From positions 62,001 through 126,000 of the forward strand of contig NZ_JACDTY010000015.1 in the NCBI RefSeq assembly GCF_013520985.1: a stretch of DNA of 64,000 nucleotides, written 5' to 3'. Both the position numbers and the translations under genes were made by a program. Of the stretch, positions 35,185-43,029 are shown in pieces. Under the pieces are notes generated by a model that made no database searches, had not been told where the DNA came from, and saw only the letters and a list, made by a program, of their open reading frames with translations. This DNA comes from Mesorhizobium neociceri (lineage in GTDB: Bacteria; Pseudomonadota; Alphaproteobacteria; Rhizobiales; Rhizobiaceae). Each line of letters opens with the position of its first letter. The first letter of the stretch is position 1.

Positions 35185-37353
35185 TCATTCGAGTACAGCC
35201 TCGACAGTTGCAACAAAGTCATCGAGCGAGCGGTCCCCGCGAATCTCGATGCGCGGCAGGTCGATGGGATCGCAGTCGAGGTCAGCCGGCCCGTGTTTGC
35301 GGCCGAAGCCTACTCGATAGCCGCACTCCCTGGCCAGCCGGCCAAGCCGCCGGTCGGTGACGGAGAAGGGGGCCGCGAACGCCGTGGTTGGCCGGCCGGT
35401 CCAGCGTTCGATGAACATTCGAGAGCGCAGGAGTTCGGCGGCCAGGTCGGAGCTCGACAGACCATCGATCGCGCGATGCGTCGCCATATGGCTGCCGAAG
35501 AGCGCACCTTCGGCGGAAAGGCGTCGCACCGTCCCGGCACCCATAAGCGGCGTCGGCGGACCGATGTCGGCGTCCCACTTTGCACTTTCACCCACCAGAT
35601 CCGTCACCAGGAACACTTCCGCGGTCAGGTCGTTCGCGCGCAAGATCGGCCAGGCATGGTCGGCAAAGTTCTGGAAGCCGTCATCGAAAGTGATGACCAC
35701 CGGGCGGCCAGCGAAAGGCTGACGATTGGCGATGGACACTTCCAGCTGCTCGGATCCAATCGCGTGGAAGCCATTGGCGCGCAGCCATGCCATTTGGCTG
35801 GCGAAGGCTGCGGGCGTGAGCCGAAAACGGGCGAGCGCGGCCGGACCTTCATCGGCAACGCCGTGATACATCAGCACAGGGATACGCTGGCGCCGCTCGC
35901 TGCGCGCGACGTCACGGCGCAAGGCCCGTGCCCCGCCCCAGACGATGTTTCGCGCCACGCCGATTTCGATGGGCGCGCGGATCGGCACTTGATCTATCAT
36001 CGGTTCGGTCGCCACCTCGTCCGGTGACAGGCGGCGGAAGCGGTCTATGCGGTAGAGCTCGGTCTGGATCGATTGCTCCAGCACGAGGCCCTCGGTCGCC
36101 GCCAGCGTCTCGGAGATCGCCTGTGCACCGAATGTGTTCCAGTCGAAGCCCGTCTTTTCGACATTGTCACGCAGCACGAATGCGTGTGCGCTGATGAGGC
36201 TGCCGCCGGGCGCCAACGCCTCGGCGAATTTCCTGGCAATGCGCCGCAACTCCGCGAGGTCATCGAGGTAGTAGAGCACTTCCGAACAGAAGATCAGATC
36301 CATCCCACCCGGCAGCGTGTCGGCAGCGAAATCGAGGACGCCGAACTCAATGTTGGGCTGGTCGCTGCATCGCGCACGGGCCCGTTCGACGGCTATGGCG
36401 GAGATGTCGGTTGCAGTCAGATGGCCCACACGCGGCGCCAGCTGCCGTGTGAAATGGCCCTCCGCGCAGGCCAGCTCAAGCGCCCGTCCGATGGGACCGG
36501 CAGGCAGAATTTCGAGCTGCCGCTGATATTTTTCCTGCTCATAGGACGAACCGTAGTTCCATGGATCCTCGGTCGCGAAATAGCTGTTCCAGAACGCCGT
36601 GCGATCCTTGTCGTGCCTGACCCGTGCGCGGCGCGGCGCTGCTGGAGGCTCTGCAGGTTCGGCGCTCGAGCGAACCAGCTCCCGCGCTTGCGCGGCCAAT
36701 TGCGCGAGTTTGCCGAAATGGCTGTCCGGATCGGGCTCGCGTTCCGCCGAGGTCGACAATGCCTCGGCTGCAAGGCCAAGCCGCTCAGCAGGCACGACAT
36801 TCTGGATCAATTCAATCCAATGATCCCTTGTCACCGCCCCGAGTACGCCGAATTGCACGACGGCTTCGATCTGGCCATCGATCATCAGATGGGCATAAAT
36901 CTGATCGATTCCTTCCGGAAGTTGGGTCGCGGTCGGATTTCGGGCGGCGATGCGAATTCCAAGTGTCCACGCCAGCCTGCGCGGCGCGGCAAGATCGTCG
37001 GCGTCGAGAAGCATTTGCTCAAGCTGGTACTGGATGCGGCGAGCCGCGCCGGGATTGTTCCAGAGCTGGCCGAGTCCGATGATCAACCCGGTGATGGCGC
37101 CGCCAAACCGGTCCCACCGGGAAGCCAATTGCGCCGGCGCCGACAGGCTCCCCGCCAGAAGGCCATCGACGACCACCCTGGCGATCTCATGCGCCCACTT
37201 GCGTCCCGCCGGAAGCGCGCGCATGGACTGCGGGTCGACCGAGTGCGATCCGCGGCCGCAATCCGCCGCGGCGTTCCGCAACGCGAGCCATGCGAGTGCT
37301 TCGGAAGCGGTGCCGCCGTTCGCCGAATTGGAAACCAAGGGATTATGCGCCAC
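35185..37353 (-). CDS. NodS-like methyltransferase fused to NodB-like deacetylase
   Basis: Protein of 722 residues with three parts. Residues 1-240 are a helical region of unknown role. Residues about 245-440 are a NodS-type SAM methyltransferase: FWNSYFATEDPWNYGSSYEQ, then ALELACAEGHFTRQLAP as motif I. Residues about 490-722 are a NodB/CE4 polysaccharide deacetylase with VLMYHGVAD, VVITFDDGFQNF (catalytic Asp pair) and LFGSHMATHRAI (H-x3-H metal site). Related rhizobial proteins also carry a glycosyltransferase domain, which is absent here. The fusion probably N-deacetylates and N-methylates a glycan end, as NodB and NodS do in Nod factor; no other nod gene or nod box was seen. No signal peptide. 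Confidence 0.87.
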   Translation of the reverse strand: MAHNPLVSNSANGGTASEALAWLALRNAAADCGRGSHSVDPQSMRALPAGRKWAHEIARVVVDGLLAGSLSAPAQLASRWDRFGGAITGLIIGLGQLWNNPGAARRIQYQLEQMLLDADDLAAPRRLAWTLGIRIAARNPTATQLPEGIDQIYAHLMIDGQIEAVVQFGVLGAVTRDHWIELIQNVVPAERLGLAAEALSTSAEREPDPDSHFGKLAQLAAQARELVRSSAEPAEPPAAPRRARVRHDKDRTAFWNSYFATEDPWNYGSSYEQEKYQRQLEILPAGPIGRALELACAEGHFTRQLAPRVGHLTATDISAIAVERARARCSDQPNIEFGVLDFAADTLPGGMDLIFCSEVLYYLDDLAELRRIARKFAEALAPGGSLISAHAFVLRDNVEKTGFDWNTFGAQAISETLAATEGLVLEQSIQTELYRIDRFRRLSPDEVATEPMIDQVPIRAPIEIGVARNIVWGGARALRRDVARSERRQRIPVLMYHGVADEGPAALARFRLTPAAFASQMAWLRANGFHAIGSEQLEVSIANRQPFAGRPVVITFDDGFQNFADHAWPILRANDLTAEVFLVTDLVGESAKWDADIGPPTPLMGAGTVRRLSAEGALFGSHMATHRAIDGLSSSDLAAELLRSRMFIERWTGRPTTAFAAPFSVTDRRLGRLARECGYRVGFGRKHGPADLDCDPIDLPRIEIRGDRSLDDFVATVEAVLE

Positions 37354-37430
37354 GCCGTCTTACCCGCGCCTGGTTACAAGGTAGAACGAGAGTACCGCAA
37401 CGCGCTTACATTGCCGGTGTAGAAAAAGCA

Positions 37431-37455
37431 AAAGGCGCCCCGAAAGGCGCCTCTT
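37431..37455 (-). terminator. Intrinsic terminator beside tRNA fragment
   Basis: A 7-bp stem AGGCGCC/GGCGCCT with loop CCGAAA is followed on the minus strand by TTTTGCTTTTT. It stands where a terminator would be expected downstream of a minus-strand tRNA-Gly. It differs in sequence from the terminator of the intact gene at 40047. Confidence 0.7.
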
Positions 37456-37459
37456 CATC

Positions 37460-37528
37460 GCTTGATTCCCTTTTGAGGAAACTGGAGCGGGTGAAGCGAC
37501 TCGAACGCTCGACCCCAACCTTGGCAAG
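37460..37528 (-). repeat. Duplicated tRNA-Gly 3' half: putative attachment site
   Basis: This 69-bp segment repeats 40078-40145 in the same orientation with only a few differences. Bases 37483-37528 equal the last 46 nt of tRNA-Gly(GCC), including CCA, with one substitution; the 5' half is absent. This is the arrangement left when an element integrates into the 3' end of a tRNA gene. Confidence 0.75.
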
Positions 37529-37894
37529 CCATTGATTCTAAGACACTTCTCGTCGCGAGTCGTTACCATTCATGCTAGAAAAGGATTGTCCAGCGCCCTG
37601 GGGAGCGGAACACTCTGTCCCACGGAGTTCCGTCGAAAGCCGCGCCTTTCGGCTTCCCTGCTGTCCGCTGCCATCGTCGACGATCCGGAACAACTTCGCT
37701 CATGGATTGCGGCAGCTCGCCGCACCGCCGCTCAGATTCGACCGACCGGCCGTGTGACCAAGCGAAAATTGAACGCGTCTGACAGGGAGAGCACGCAACA
37801 CCCCTCCGGTCGCCCGGCAGAACATAAGACCGGAACCGGAAAACTCGCTTTCCCCGACCGCCGGCTCGGCAACCGCTCTGCCGGCCAAAACAAG

Positions 37895-38914
37895 TCACCA
37901 CGTCCAGGTGTTGGGTTCCCAGGCGTAGCCGCCGGCGCTGCGGGCGACGTGGCCAAGGCCGGGGAATGGAAAATGGTAGACCATGGCGAGTGTTCGATCA
38001 GTGGCAAGCCCATCGAGAAGCCGCTTGCGCGTCGCAACGGCAAGGTCGCTGTCCTGATCAAAGATCGGATGCCATTCCGGATGAGCGAGCGCTGTGACTG
38101 AATGATGCACGACATCGGTGGTGTGGATCAGCGTTTCGCTGCCGCCATCGACCACGAGCGAGAGGTGGCCGGGCGTATGCCCTGGTGTAGGCAAGGCATG
38201 GATGCCAGGCACGATCTCCCGATCGCCTACGACCATATGCACACGCTCCTTGATCGCGCCGAGATTGGTCCGCGCGCAGGCCTTGGCAAAGGTCTTGAAC
38301 TCGTCAGGAAACTTGAGCCCGGACAGGTCGGGATTCTCCTGGGTCCAAAATGCCCACTCCTTATCCGAGATGTAATATTGAGCATTGGGGAAGGCTAGCT
38401 TGCCGTCTGTTCCGGTTGTCGCAAGGATGTGGTCGGGATGGGCGTGTGTGATGACGATCGTGTCGATGTCGCCTGGATCGATGCCGGCCATCCTCAGATT
38501 GCGTGGCAGAAAACCCATCATCGATCCGAGCGCCGACGTCCCGCCGGTATCGACCAGAACAAGGTTGCGGCCCGTGTTCACGACAAGGTGGTTCATGTGG
38601 AAGACGCCACGCTTGGAATCGAGGTAGTGCTCCGCGGCCAGCGCGTCAAACTCGGCTTTGGCCGCGTTGAGGCCGACCGACGGGAACAGCGGTTCGATCA
38701 GCAGGGCACCGTCGCTGATGGAGAGCGCATCGAACATGCCGATCTTGAAGCTGTAAAAGGACGGTGGACCGGCCTGCGGCAGGCTGACGGGCGCAGCGAA
38801 CGCGCGGCCATCCACAGAGAGCGCGGCAGCAGAGACCAGCCCTGCCGCCCCGGCGAGGAAACTGCGCCGCGAGGCTAAAGGAAGACGGGAAGTTGTTGAT
38901 GGTTCGATGGTCAT
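37895..38914 (-). CDS. Tat-exported MBL-fold metallo-hydrolase
   Basis: Protein of 339 residues. The N-terminus has a twin-arginine signal (ASRRSFLAGAAGLVSAAALS) and an AFA cleavage region near residue 40, so the enzyme should be periplasmic. The metal site is THAHPDH (about 157-163), with PTPGHTPGHLS (about 240) and a later Asp/His pair in HTTDVVHH. The family includes lactonases and other hydrolases; substrate is open. ATG 38914 has an AGGAG site; the alternative ATG 38929 overlaps the upstream small ORF as ATGA. It lies inside the tRNA-bounded segment and is transcribed divergently from a TetR regulator. Confidence 0.87.
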   Translation of the reverse strand: MTIEPSTTSRLPLASRRSFLAGAAGLVSAAALSVDGRAFAAPVSLPQAGPPSFYSFKIGMFDALSISDGALLIEPLFPSVGLNAAKAEFDALAAEHYLDSKRGVFHMNHLVVNTGRNLVLVDTGGTSALGSMMGFLPRNLRMAGIDPGDIDTIVITHAHPDHILATTGTDGKLAFPNAQYYISDKEWAFWTQENPDLSGLKFPDEFKTFAKACARTNLGAIKERVHMVVGDREIVPGIHALPTPGHTPGHLSLVVDGGSETLIHTTDVVHHSVTALAHPEWHPIFDQDSDLAVATRKRLLDGLATDRTLAMVYHFPFPGLGHVARSAGGYAWEPNTWTW

Positions 38915-38925
38915 TGGGAGGCTCC

Positions 38926-39039
38926 TCATTTGGCAAAGCGATCATGGAAAGGCGTGAAGTCGACAAGTGGTGCGGGAACTGTGATGCCGCGCTGGACGAT
39001 GCCGATCTTGTGACCGTTGGGCGTGTAGAGGTCGATCAC
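38926..39039 (-). CDS. 37-aa ORF resembling a glutathione S-transferase N-terminus
   Basis: A GTG start at 39039 follows a strong AAAGGAGA site by 7 bases. The product begins MIDLYTPNGHKIGIVQRG, which resembles the first strand and helix of YghU-type glutathione S-transferases (IDLYT-x-TPNG-x-K). It stops after 37 residues, overlapping a possible start of the MBL gene as ATGA. It could be a trimmed GST remnant retained as a translated leader for the hydrolase, or a real small protein. Confidence 0.5.
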   Translation of the reverse strand: MIDLYTPNGHKIGIVQRGITVPAPLVDFTPFHDRFAK

Positions 39040-39063
39040 GATGGCGTCTCCTTTCGTCACCTC

Positions 39064-39103
39064 CACTCCGTCGCATTTGTGGACACTCCGTCGCATTTGT
39101 GGA
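39064..39103. repeat. Perfect 20-bp tandem repeat in divergent promoter region
   Basis: CACTCCGTCGCATTTGTGGA occurs twice with no spacer. It lies between the TetR gene and the oppositely oriented small ORF/MBL genes, just upstream of the latter's ribosome site. It may be part of a regulator-binding region or a replication-slippage duplication. Confidence 0.65.
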
Positions 39104-39162
39104 ACGATATGTCAACAAATAGTCAAAGGCCAATTTTTCGTGAGGTCGTTGTGATATCTGGC

Positions 39163-39190
39163 TTTACTTAAAGGGTGTGATTGTTATATA
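39163..39190 (+). promoter_or_regulatory. Possible promoter of the tetR-type gene
   Basis: TTTACT and TATATA are separated by 16 bp in an AT-rich stretch, and the ATG lies only 8 bp after the -10 box. No ribosome site precedes that ATG, so the mRNA could be leaderless. Confidence 0.4.
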
Positions 39191-39197
39191 GACCGAT

Positions 39198-39809
39198 ATG
39201 ACAAGAAATACTTCCTTGCGCGGTCGGCCGCGCGAATTCGATCTTGATGTTGCCCTCGAGACCGCGATGCGGGTGTTTTGGCGCAATGGATACGAGGCGA
39301 CGTCGATGTCCGATCTGGTCGACGCGCTCGGCATCAACCGTGCGAGTCTTTATGCCGCCTTCGGCGACAAGGAGGCGCTGTTCCTGCGTGTGCTCGACCG
39401 CTACAGGCAGGATTTTACAGAACGTCCGGTCGCCGCGCTCAACGAATTCGAAGACCCACGTGAAGCGGTTGGCGCGTTCCTCTATCGGACGGTCGACCAC
39501 CTGACCGACGACAGACTGCCGCGCGGGTGTCTGTTCGCAAATGCGATCCTGGAAAGTCCAGGCGGCTCGGAGCGGATCTGCCAGGCGGTGGCAAATGGCG
39601 TCGCTGGCCTCGAGGATGCAATCTACCACGTGCTGCTGCGTAGCAGCGGCACAGACAAAATCCCGGTCGGCACGGACTGTCGGGCTCTGGCTCGATTTTT
39701 TGTCGGTGTTGCCCAGGGCATGGCCTTGATGGCCAAGGTCTCACCGGACAAGTCGCTTGTCTTGGACATCGCCAGCACCAGCATGGCGATCTGGCCGACG
39801 GCGAGATAG
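39198..39809 (+). CDS. TetR/AcrR family transcriptional regulator
   Basis: Protein of 203 residues. The N-terminal helix-turn-helix is classical: FDLDVALETAMRVFWRNGYEATSMSDLVDALGI followed by NRASLYAAFGDKEALFLRVLDRY (residues about 14-68). The C-terminal ligand domain contains LPRGCLFANAILESPGG (about 112-128), typical of the TetR subgroup near electrophile- or aldehyde-responsive repressors. It probably represses itself and the divergent hydrolase operon at the intergenic repeat. It lies within the island between the two tRNA repeats. Confidence 0.9.
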   Translation: MTRNTSLRGRPREFDLDVALETAMRVFWRNGYEATSMSDLVDALGINRASLYAAFGDKEALFLRVLDRYRQDFTERPVAALNEFEDPREAVGAFLYRTVDHLTDDRLPRGCLFANAILESPGGSERICQAVANGVAGLEDAIYHVLLRSSGTDKIPVGTDCRALARFFVGVAQGMALMAKVSPDKSLVLDIASTSMAIWPTAR

Positions 39810-40046
39810 CACCGTCCGGTCTCACATCCGAAAGATACCGAGTTGGCCGACCGCCAACCAGCGCCAATAATGTCCGTTCGGTCTGGCTGTGCTCTCGCAA
39901 CGATGCAGTCGGCAATTTGGCCGCGGCTCTTGGGGTCTGGGTATTTGGGGTCTGGGTATGATGAGCGCGCGAATAGGCATCCGCAATGTGAGCAGATAGC
40001 AGCGCTTCCGCTTTGCCGACCACTCCGCGTCTGAACGGCAAAAACG

Positions 40047-40073
40047 AAAAAGCCGCGGCGGACCGCGGCTTTT
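40047..40073 (-). terminator. Terminator of tRNA-Gly
   Basis: An 8-bp stem AGCCGCGG/CCGCGGCT with a 4-nt loop is followed on the minus strand by TTTTTCG. It is about 27 bp downstream of the mature tRNA 3' end. Confidence 0.75.
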
Positions 40074-40099
40074 CGATGCTTGATTCCCTTTGAGGAAAT

Positions 40100-40174
40100 T
40101 GGAGCGGGTGAAGCGATTCGAACGCTCGACCCCAACCTTGGCAAGGTTGTGCTCTACCCCTGAGCTACACCCGC
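40100..40174 (-). tRNA. tRNA-Gly (GCC anticodon)
   Basis: Read on the minus strand, it has a 7-bp acceptor stem GCGGGTG/CACCCGC, a D-arm GCTCAGGGGTAGAGC, an anticodon arm CAACC-TTGCCAA-GGTTG with GCC, a T-arm with TTCGAAT, discriminator T and encoded CCA. It forms the intact end of a duplicated attachment site. Confidence 0.95.
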
Positions 40175-40202
40175 TCACACGGCCTTTGGGCCGCAAGCCG
40201 GG

Positions 40203-40233
40203 CCTATATGGCTGAAGAGCGCGGCGATTGCAA
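40203..40233 (-). promoter_or_regulatory. Possible promoter of tRNA-Gly
   Basis: On the minus strand, TTGCAA and TATAGG lie 19 bp apart, about 30 bp upstream of the tRNA 5' end. The spacer is slightly long, so the assignment is tentative. Confidence 0.35.
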
Positions 40234-40399
40234 CAGGGAAATGACGGGCTTTTTGGTCGTGCCAAATCGCCTGGCCGAACCTCGTTGGCCACGCCGGTGG
40301 TCATTGACTTCCCGCATGACGGTCTTGTCTCGGCGGCATCATTGGCCGTAAACGGCTTTGCGCGTGGCCAGACTTGTACCAGATAGGGAAAGACCATCG

Positions 40400-40897
40400 A
40401 TGCCGAAGACAGAAGCCGAGCTTTTCGCCTTTCTTGCCGATCTCGGCATATCAGTGTCGACCGTGCGCCATCCGCCGCTCTATACGGTGGCCGATTCGCA
40501 GTCGCTGCGCGGCGAGATACCGGGCGGGCACACCAAAAACCTGTTCCTAAAGGACAAGAAGGACAATTTCTTCCTGGTCAGTGTCAGCGAGGACGCGGTC
40601 GTCGACCTGAAGCAGATCCACACGATCATCGGCGCCGCCAGCCGAGTGTCGTTCGGCAAGCCGGAGATGCTGATGGAACTGCTCGGCGTCATTCCGGGCG
40701 CGGTCACCGTGTTCGGCCTGATCAACGACGCTGAAAGACGGGTCAAGGTGGTGCTCGACCAGGATTTGATGGCGCATGCGGTGGTCAATGCGCATCCGCT
40801 GACCAATGAGGCGACGACGTCGATCGCTTCCGCCGACCTCGTCAGATTCGTCGAGGCAACCGGACATGATGCTGCTATCTTGAAAGTCTCGGCTTGA
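40400..40897 (+). CDS. Prolyl-tRNA editing (YbaK/ProX-type) protein
   Basis: Protein of 165 residues that probably hydrolyses mischarged aminoacyl-tRNA (Ala-tRNA-Pro type) in trans. The fold is shown by HPPLYTVADSQSLRGEIPGGHTKNLFLKDKKD (about 23-54), with the catalytic-site Lys of KNLFL, and by LLGVIPGAVTVFGLIND (about 95-111). VVLDQDL and VNAHPLTNEATTSI follow. Length and order match the stand-alone PrdX/ProXp group. ATG 40400 is chosen over an earlier GTG because it gives the family's usual N-terminus. Independent gene. Confidence 0.88.
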   Translation: MPKTEAELFAFLADLGISVSTVRHPPLYTVADSQSLRGEIPGGHTKNLFLKDKKDNFFLVSVSEDAVVDLKQIHTIIGAASRVSFGKPEMLMELLGVIPGAVTVFGLINDAERRVKVVLDQDLMAHAVVNAHPLTNEATTSIASADLVRFVEATGHDAAILKVSA

Positions 40898-40983
40898 TCG
40901 CCACATGGATGGCGAAAACTGACCTCTAGCATGGATGTCGCGCCTGCTCCGCTGGCGAGGGGCGCGACCGGAAGGGCGACGAC

Positions 40984-41994
40984 ATGAGCGACAACAACAA
41001 TCCGTTTGGCGGCCAATTCGGCGGCAATGCCGGCCAGTACACCACCTCCGTGCAATATGGCGGCGCCGAGTCCGCCAAATCGGCACTTGGCCCGGCACCG
41101 GGCACCGCGCCGGCGCCCGCCGGCGATCTGATCAAGGACACCACGACCGCCGCCTTTGCCGCCGACGTCATCCAGGAATCGCGGAAACAGCCGGTGCTGG
41201 TCGATTTCTGGGCGCCTTGGTGCGGGCCCTGCAAGCAGCTCACGCCGCAGTTGGAAAAGGCGGTCAAGGCCGCCGGCGGCAAGGTCAAGCTGGTCAAGAT
41301 GAACATCGACGACCACCCCTCGATCGCCGGCCAGCTCGGTATCCAGTCGATCCCGGCGGTCATCGCCTTCAAGGACGGCCAGCCGGTCGACGGCTTCATG
41401 GGCGCCATCCCCGAGAGCCAGATCGGCGAGTTCATCACCAAGGTCGGCGGCAAGGGCAATGGCGCGCCGCCGGTCTCCGAAGCACTGGCCGCGGCAGCCG
41501 AAGCGCATGCGGCGGGCGATGCGCAGACCGCTGCCGACATCTATGACGCCATATTGGCGCAGGCGCCCGAGACGATCGAGGCGATTGCCGGGCTGGGCGA
41601 GCTTCTGTTCGAAGCCGGCGACGCGCAAGGCGCCGAGGCGCTGCTGGCAACGGCGCCGGAAGCCAAGAAGGATGCGCCGGCACTTGCCGCGCTGCGCGCC
41701 AAGATGACGCTGGCTGCGGAAGCGGCAGCGCTCGGCAATCCGGCCGAGTTCGAGCAGCGCCTGGCCGCCAATCCCGGCGACCACCAGGCGCGTTTCGATC
41801 TTGCCATGGTCCAGAATGCGCGAGGCGATCGCCATGCGGCCGCCGACAATCTGCTGGCCATCATCAAGGCTGACCGCACCTGGAACGAGGACGGCGCCAG
41901 GGCGCAGCTTCTGAAACTGTTCGAGGCCTGGGGTATGACCGACGAGGCGACGCTGGCGGCGCGGCGCAAATTGTCGTCGCTGCTGTTTTCCTAG
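40984..41994 (+). CDS. Thioredoxin-TPR protein (CnoX/YbbN-like)
   Basis: Protein of 336 residues with an N-terminal flexible tail, a thioredoxin domain with an intact active site APWCGPCKQL (about 76-85) and the cis-Pro segment SIPAVIAF (about 122), then a TPR-like C-terminal region of about 165 residues. It resembles CnoX/YbbN chaperedoxins; unlike E. coli CnoX, it keeps both active-site cysteines. It probably protects proteins from oxidation and hands them to chaperones. It is followed by an interspersed repeat and then the Lon-N gene on the same strand, as in many relatives. Confidence 0.9.
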   Translation: MSDNNNPFGGQFGGNAGQYTTSVQYGGAESAKSALGPAPGTAPAPAGDLIKDTTTAAFAADVIQESRKQPVLVDFWAPWCGPCKQLTPQLEKAVKAAGGKVKLVKMNIDDHPSIAGQLGIQSIPAVIAFKDGQPVDGFMGAIPESQIGEFITKVGGKGNGAPPVSEALAAAAEAHAAGDAQTAADIYDAILAQAPETIEAIAGLGELLFEAGDAQGAEALLATAPEAKKDAPALAALRAKMTLAAEAAALGNPAEFEQRLAANPGDHQARFDLAMVQNARGDRHAAADNLLAIIKADRTWNEDGARAQLLKLFEAWGMTDEATLAARRKLSSLLFS

Positions 41995-42042
41995 TGCATG
42001 ATCCCGAAAAGTGGGAACCGGTTTTCGGAAGAGACCATGCAC
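41994..42042. repeat. Dispersed palindrome, GCATGATCCCGAAAA family
   Basis: Arms GTGCATG and CATGCAC enclose CCGAAAAGTGGGAACCGGTTTTCGG. It begins in the thioredoxin stop codon and probably acts as a terminator. It belongs with the copies at 9738, 29310 and 55708. Confidence 0.75.
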
Positions 42043-42172
42043 CAGCAAATAGCCGTTCGCCGGCGAAATTGTCGGCAGAATGGCTGTCGGGCCTTGCGGT
42101 CGGTGGCCGCCGCGCCAGATTAGGCCGATACTATCGTCGCCATGGGCAGGCGAAGCCATCGGAGGAGTGAAG

Positions 42173-42844
42173 GTGCAGGTCGGAAACGCATTTTACCGGG
42201 TCGGCAAGGATCTGCCGTCGACCATCCCGGTGTTTCCGCTTGCCGGCGCGCTGCTTTTGCCGGGCGGCCGCATGCCGCTCAACATTTTCGAGCTGCGCTA
42301 TCTGCAGATGGTGGATGAGGCGATCGCCGGTTCACGGCTGATCGGCATCATCCAGCCGAGCCTCGACGGCGCGCTGCGCGCCGATGGCGAACCAGAACTG
42401 TGCAATGTCGGCTGCGCCGGGCGCATCATCTCGATGGCCGAGAGCGGCGACGGCCGCTATCTGATTTCGCTGCAGGGCGTATGCCGGTTCCGCATCGCCC
42501 ATGAATTGCCGGTGAAGACGCCGTTTCGGCAATGCAAGCTGGCACCGTTCCTTACCGATCTTAGGGAAGACCAGGCGGCAAACGAGGTCGACCGGCCGGC
42601 GCTGCTCAAGGCATTTCGTGCCTATCTGCAGGCCAATGAGCTCGAGGCAGACTGGGAAAGCGTCAGCCGCGCCGAGAATGCCATGCTGGTCAACGCGCTG
42701 TCGATGATGGCGCCCTACGGCCCGGCCGAGAAACAGGCGCTGCTTGAGGCGGCGGATTTGAGGGCGCGAGCCGAGACGCTGATCGCCATCACCGAAATGG
42801 CGCTGGCGCGCGAGAATGAGGACTTTGGCTCCAGTCTTCAATAA
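42173..42844 (+). CDS. LON peptidase substrate-binding domain protein
   Basis: Protein of 223 residues consisting of the Lon N-terminal domain only, with no ATPase or protease part. TIPVFPLAGALLLPGGRMPLNIFELRYLQM (about 15-44) is the diagnostic opening, and NVGCAGRIISMAESGDGRYLISLQGVCRFRI follows. A GGAGGAG site fixes GTG 42173; GTG 42167 overlaps the site. The role is unclear in this stand-alone family, perhaps substrate selection. Neighbour order thioredoxin, LonN, Trm112 is a housekeeping arrangement. Confidence 0.87.
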   Translation: MQVGNAFYRVGKDLPSTIPVFPLAGALLLPGGRMPLNIFELRYLQMVDEAIAGSRLIGIIQPSLDGALRADGEPELCNVGCAGRIISMAESGDGRYLISLQGVCRFRIAHELPVKTPFRQCKLAPFLTDLREDQAANEVDRPALLKAFRAYLQANELEADWESVSRAENAMLVNALSMMAPYGPAEKQALLEAADLRARAETLIAITEMALARENEDFGSSLQ

Positions 42845-42845
42845 T

Positions 42846-42985
42846 ATGCGTCGATATTCAGGTGAGGCCGGCCTACGAACGGCCGATACCTCCGCTTCCG
42901 GTGCTCACGTACTTCAAGTACGCTCCGCTCCGGTTCTCGGGATCAGCCATTCTCGACTCGGCCTGACCTGAATCTCGACACATCT
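42846..42985. repeat. Dispersed repeat, TGCGTCGATATTCAGGTGAGGC family
   Basis: An imperfect long palindrome with ends TCGATATTCAGGTGAGGC and GCCTGACCTGAATCTCGA and an inner CACGTACTTCAAGTACG stem. A longer copy is at 49860-50065. It sits between the Lon-N and Trm112 genes. Confidence 0.75.
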
Positions 42986-43029
42986 TGGGCCGGTGATGTT
43001 GGCAACTGGCGGACGAAAAGAGGACTGCG

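Larger units (their letters stand above)
37354..37894. other. Gap holding island end and unassigned sequence
   Basis: This 540-bp stretch contains a terminator (37431-37455) and the duplicated tRNA-Gly 3' half (37483-37528). About 365 bp follow with no gene I can support. An open frame runs rightward from 37532, but it runs antisense into the MBL gene and has no recognisable product. Confidence 0.5.

Noticed and set aside
35185..37353. Symbiotic nod cluster
   Set aside because: No nodA, nodC, nodD or nod box is visible; the domains are NodS/NodB-like only.
36073..37422. 449-codon plus-strand frame opposite the NodS/NodB-like gene
   Set aside because: Antisense to a gene with clear domains; low-complexity Arg/Gly-rich product.
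37483..37528. Second functional tRNA-Gly
   Set aside because: Only the 3' half is present; D-arm and acceptor 5' strand are missing.
37532..38101. 189-codon plus-strand frame at the island end
   Set aside because: Runs antisense into the MBL gene, starts inside the repeat boundary and shows no integrase or other motif.
39064..39103. CRISPR array
   Set aside because: Only two directly abutting copies with no spacers and no cas genes.
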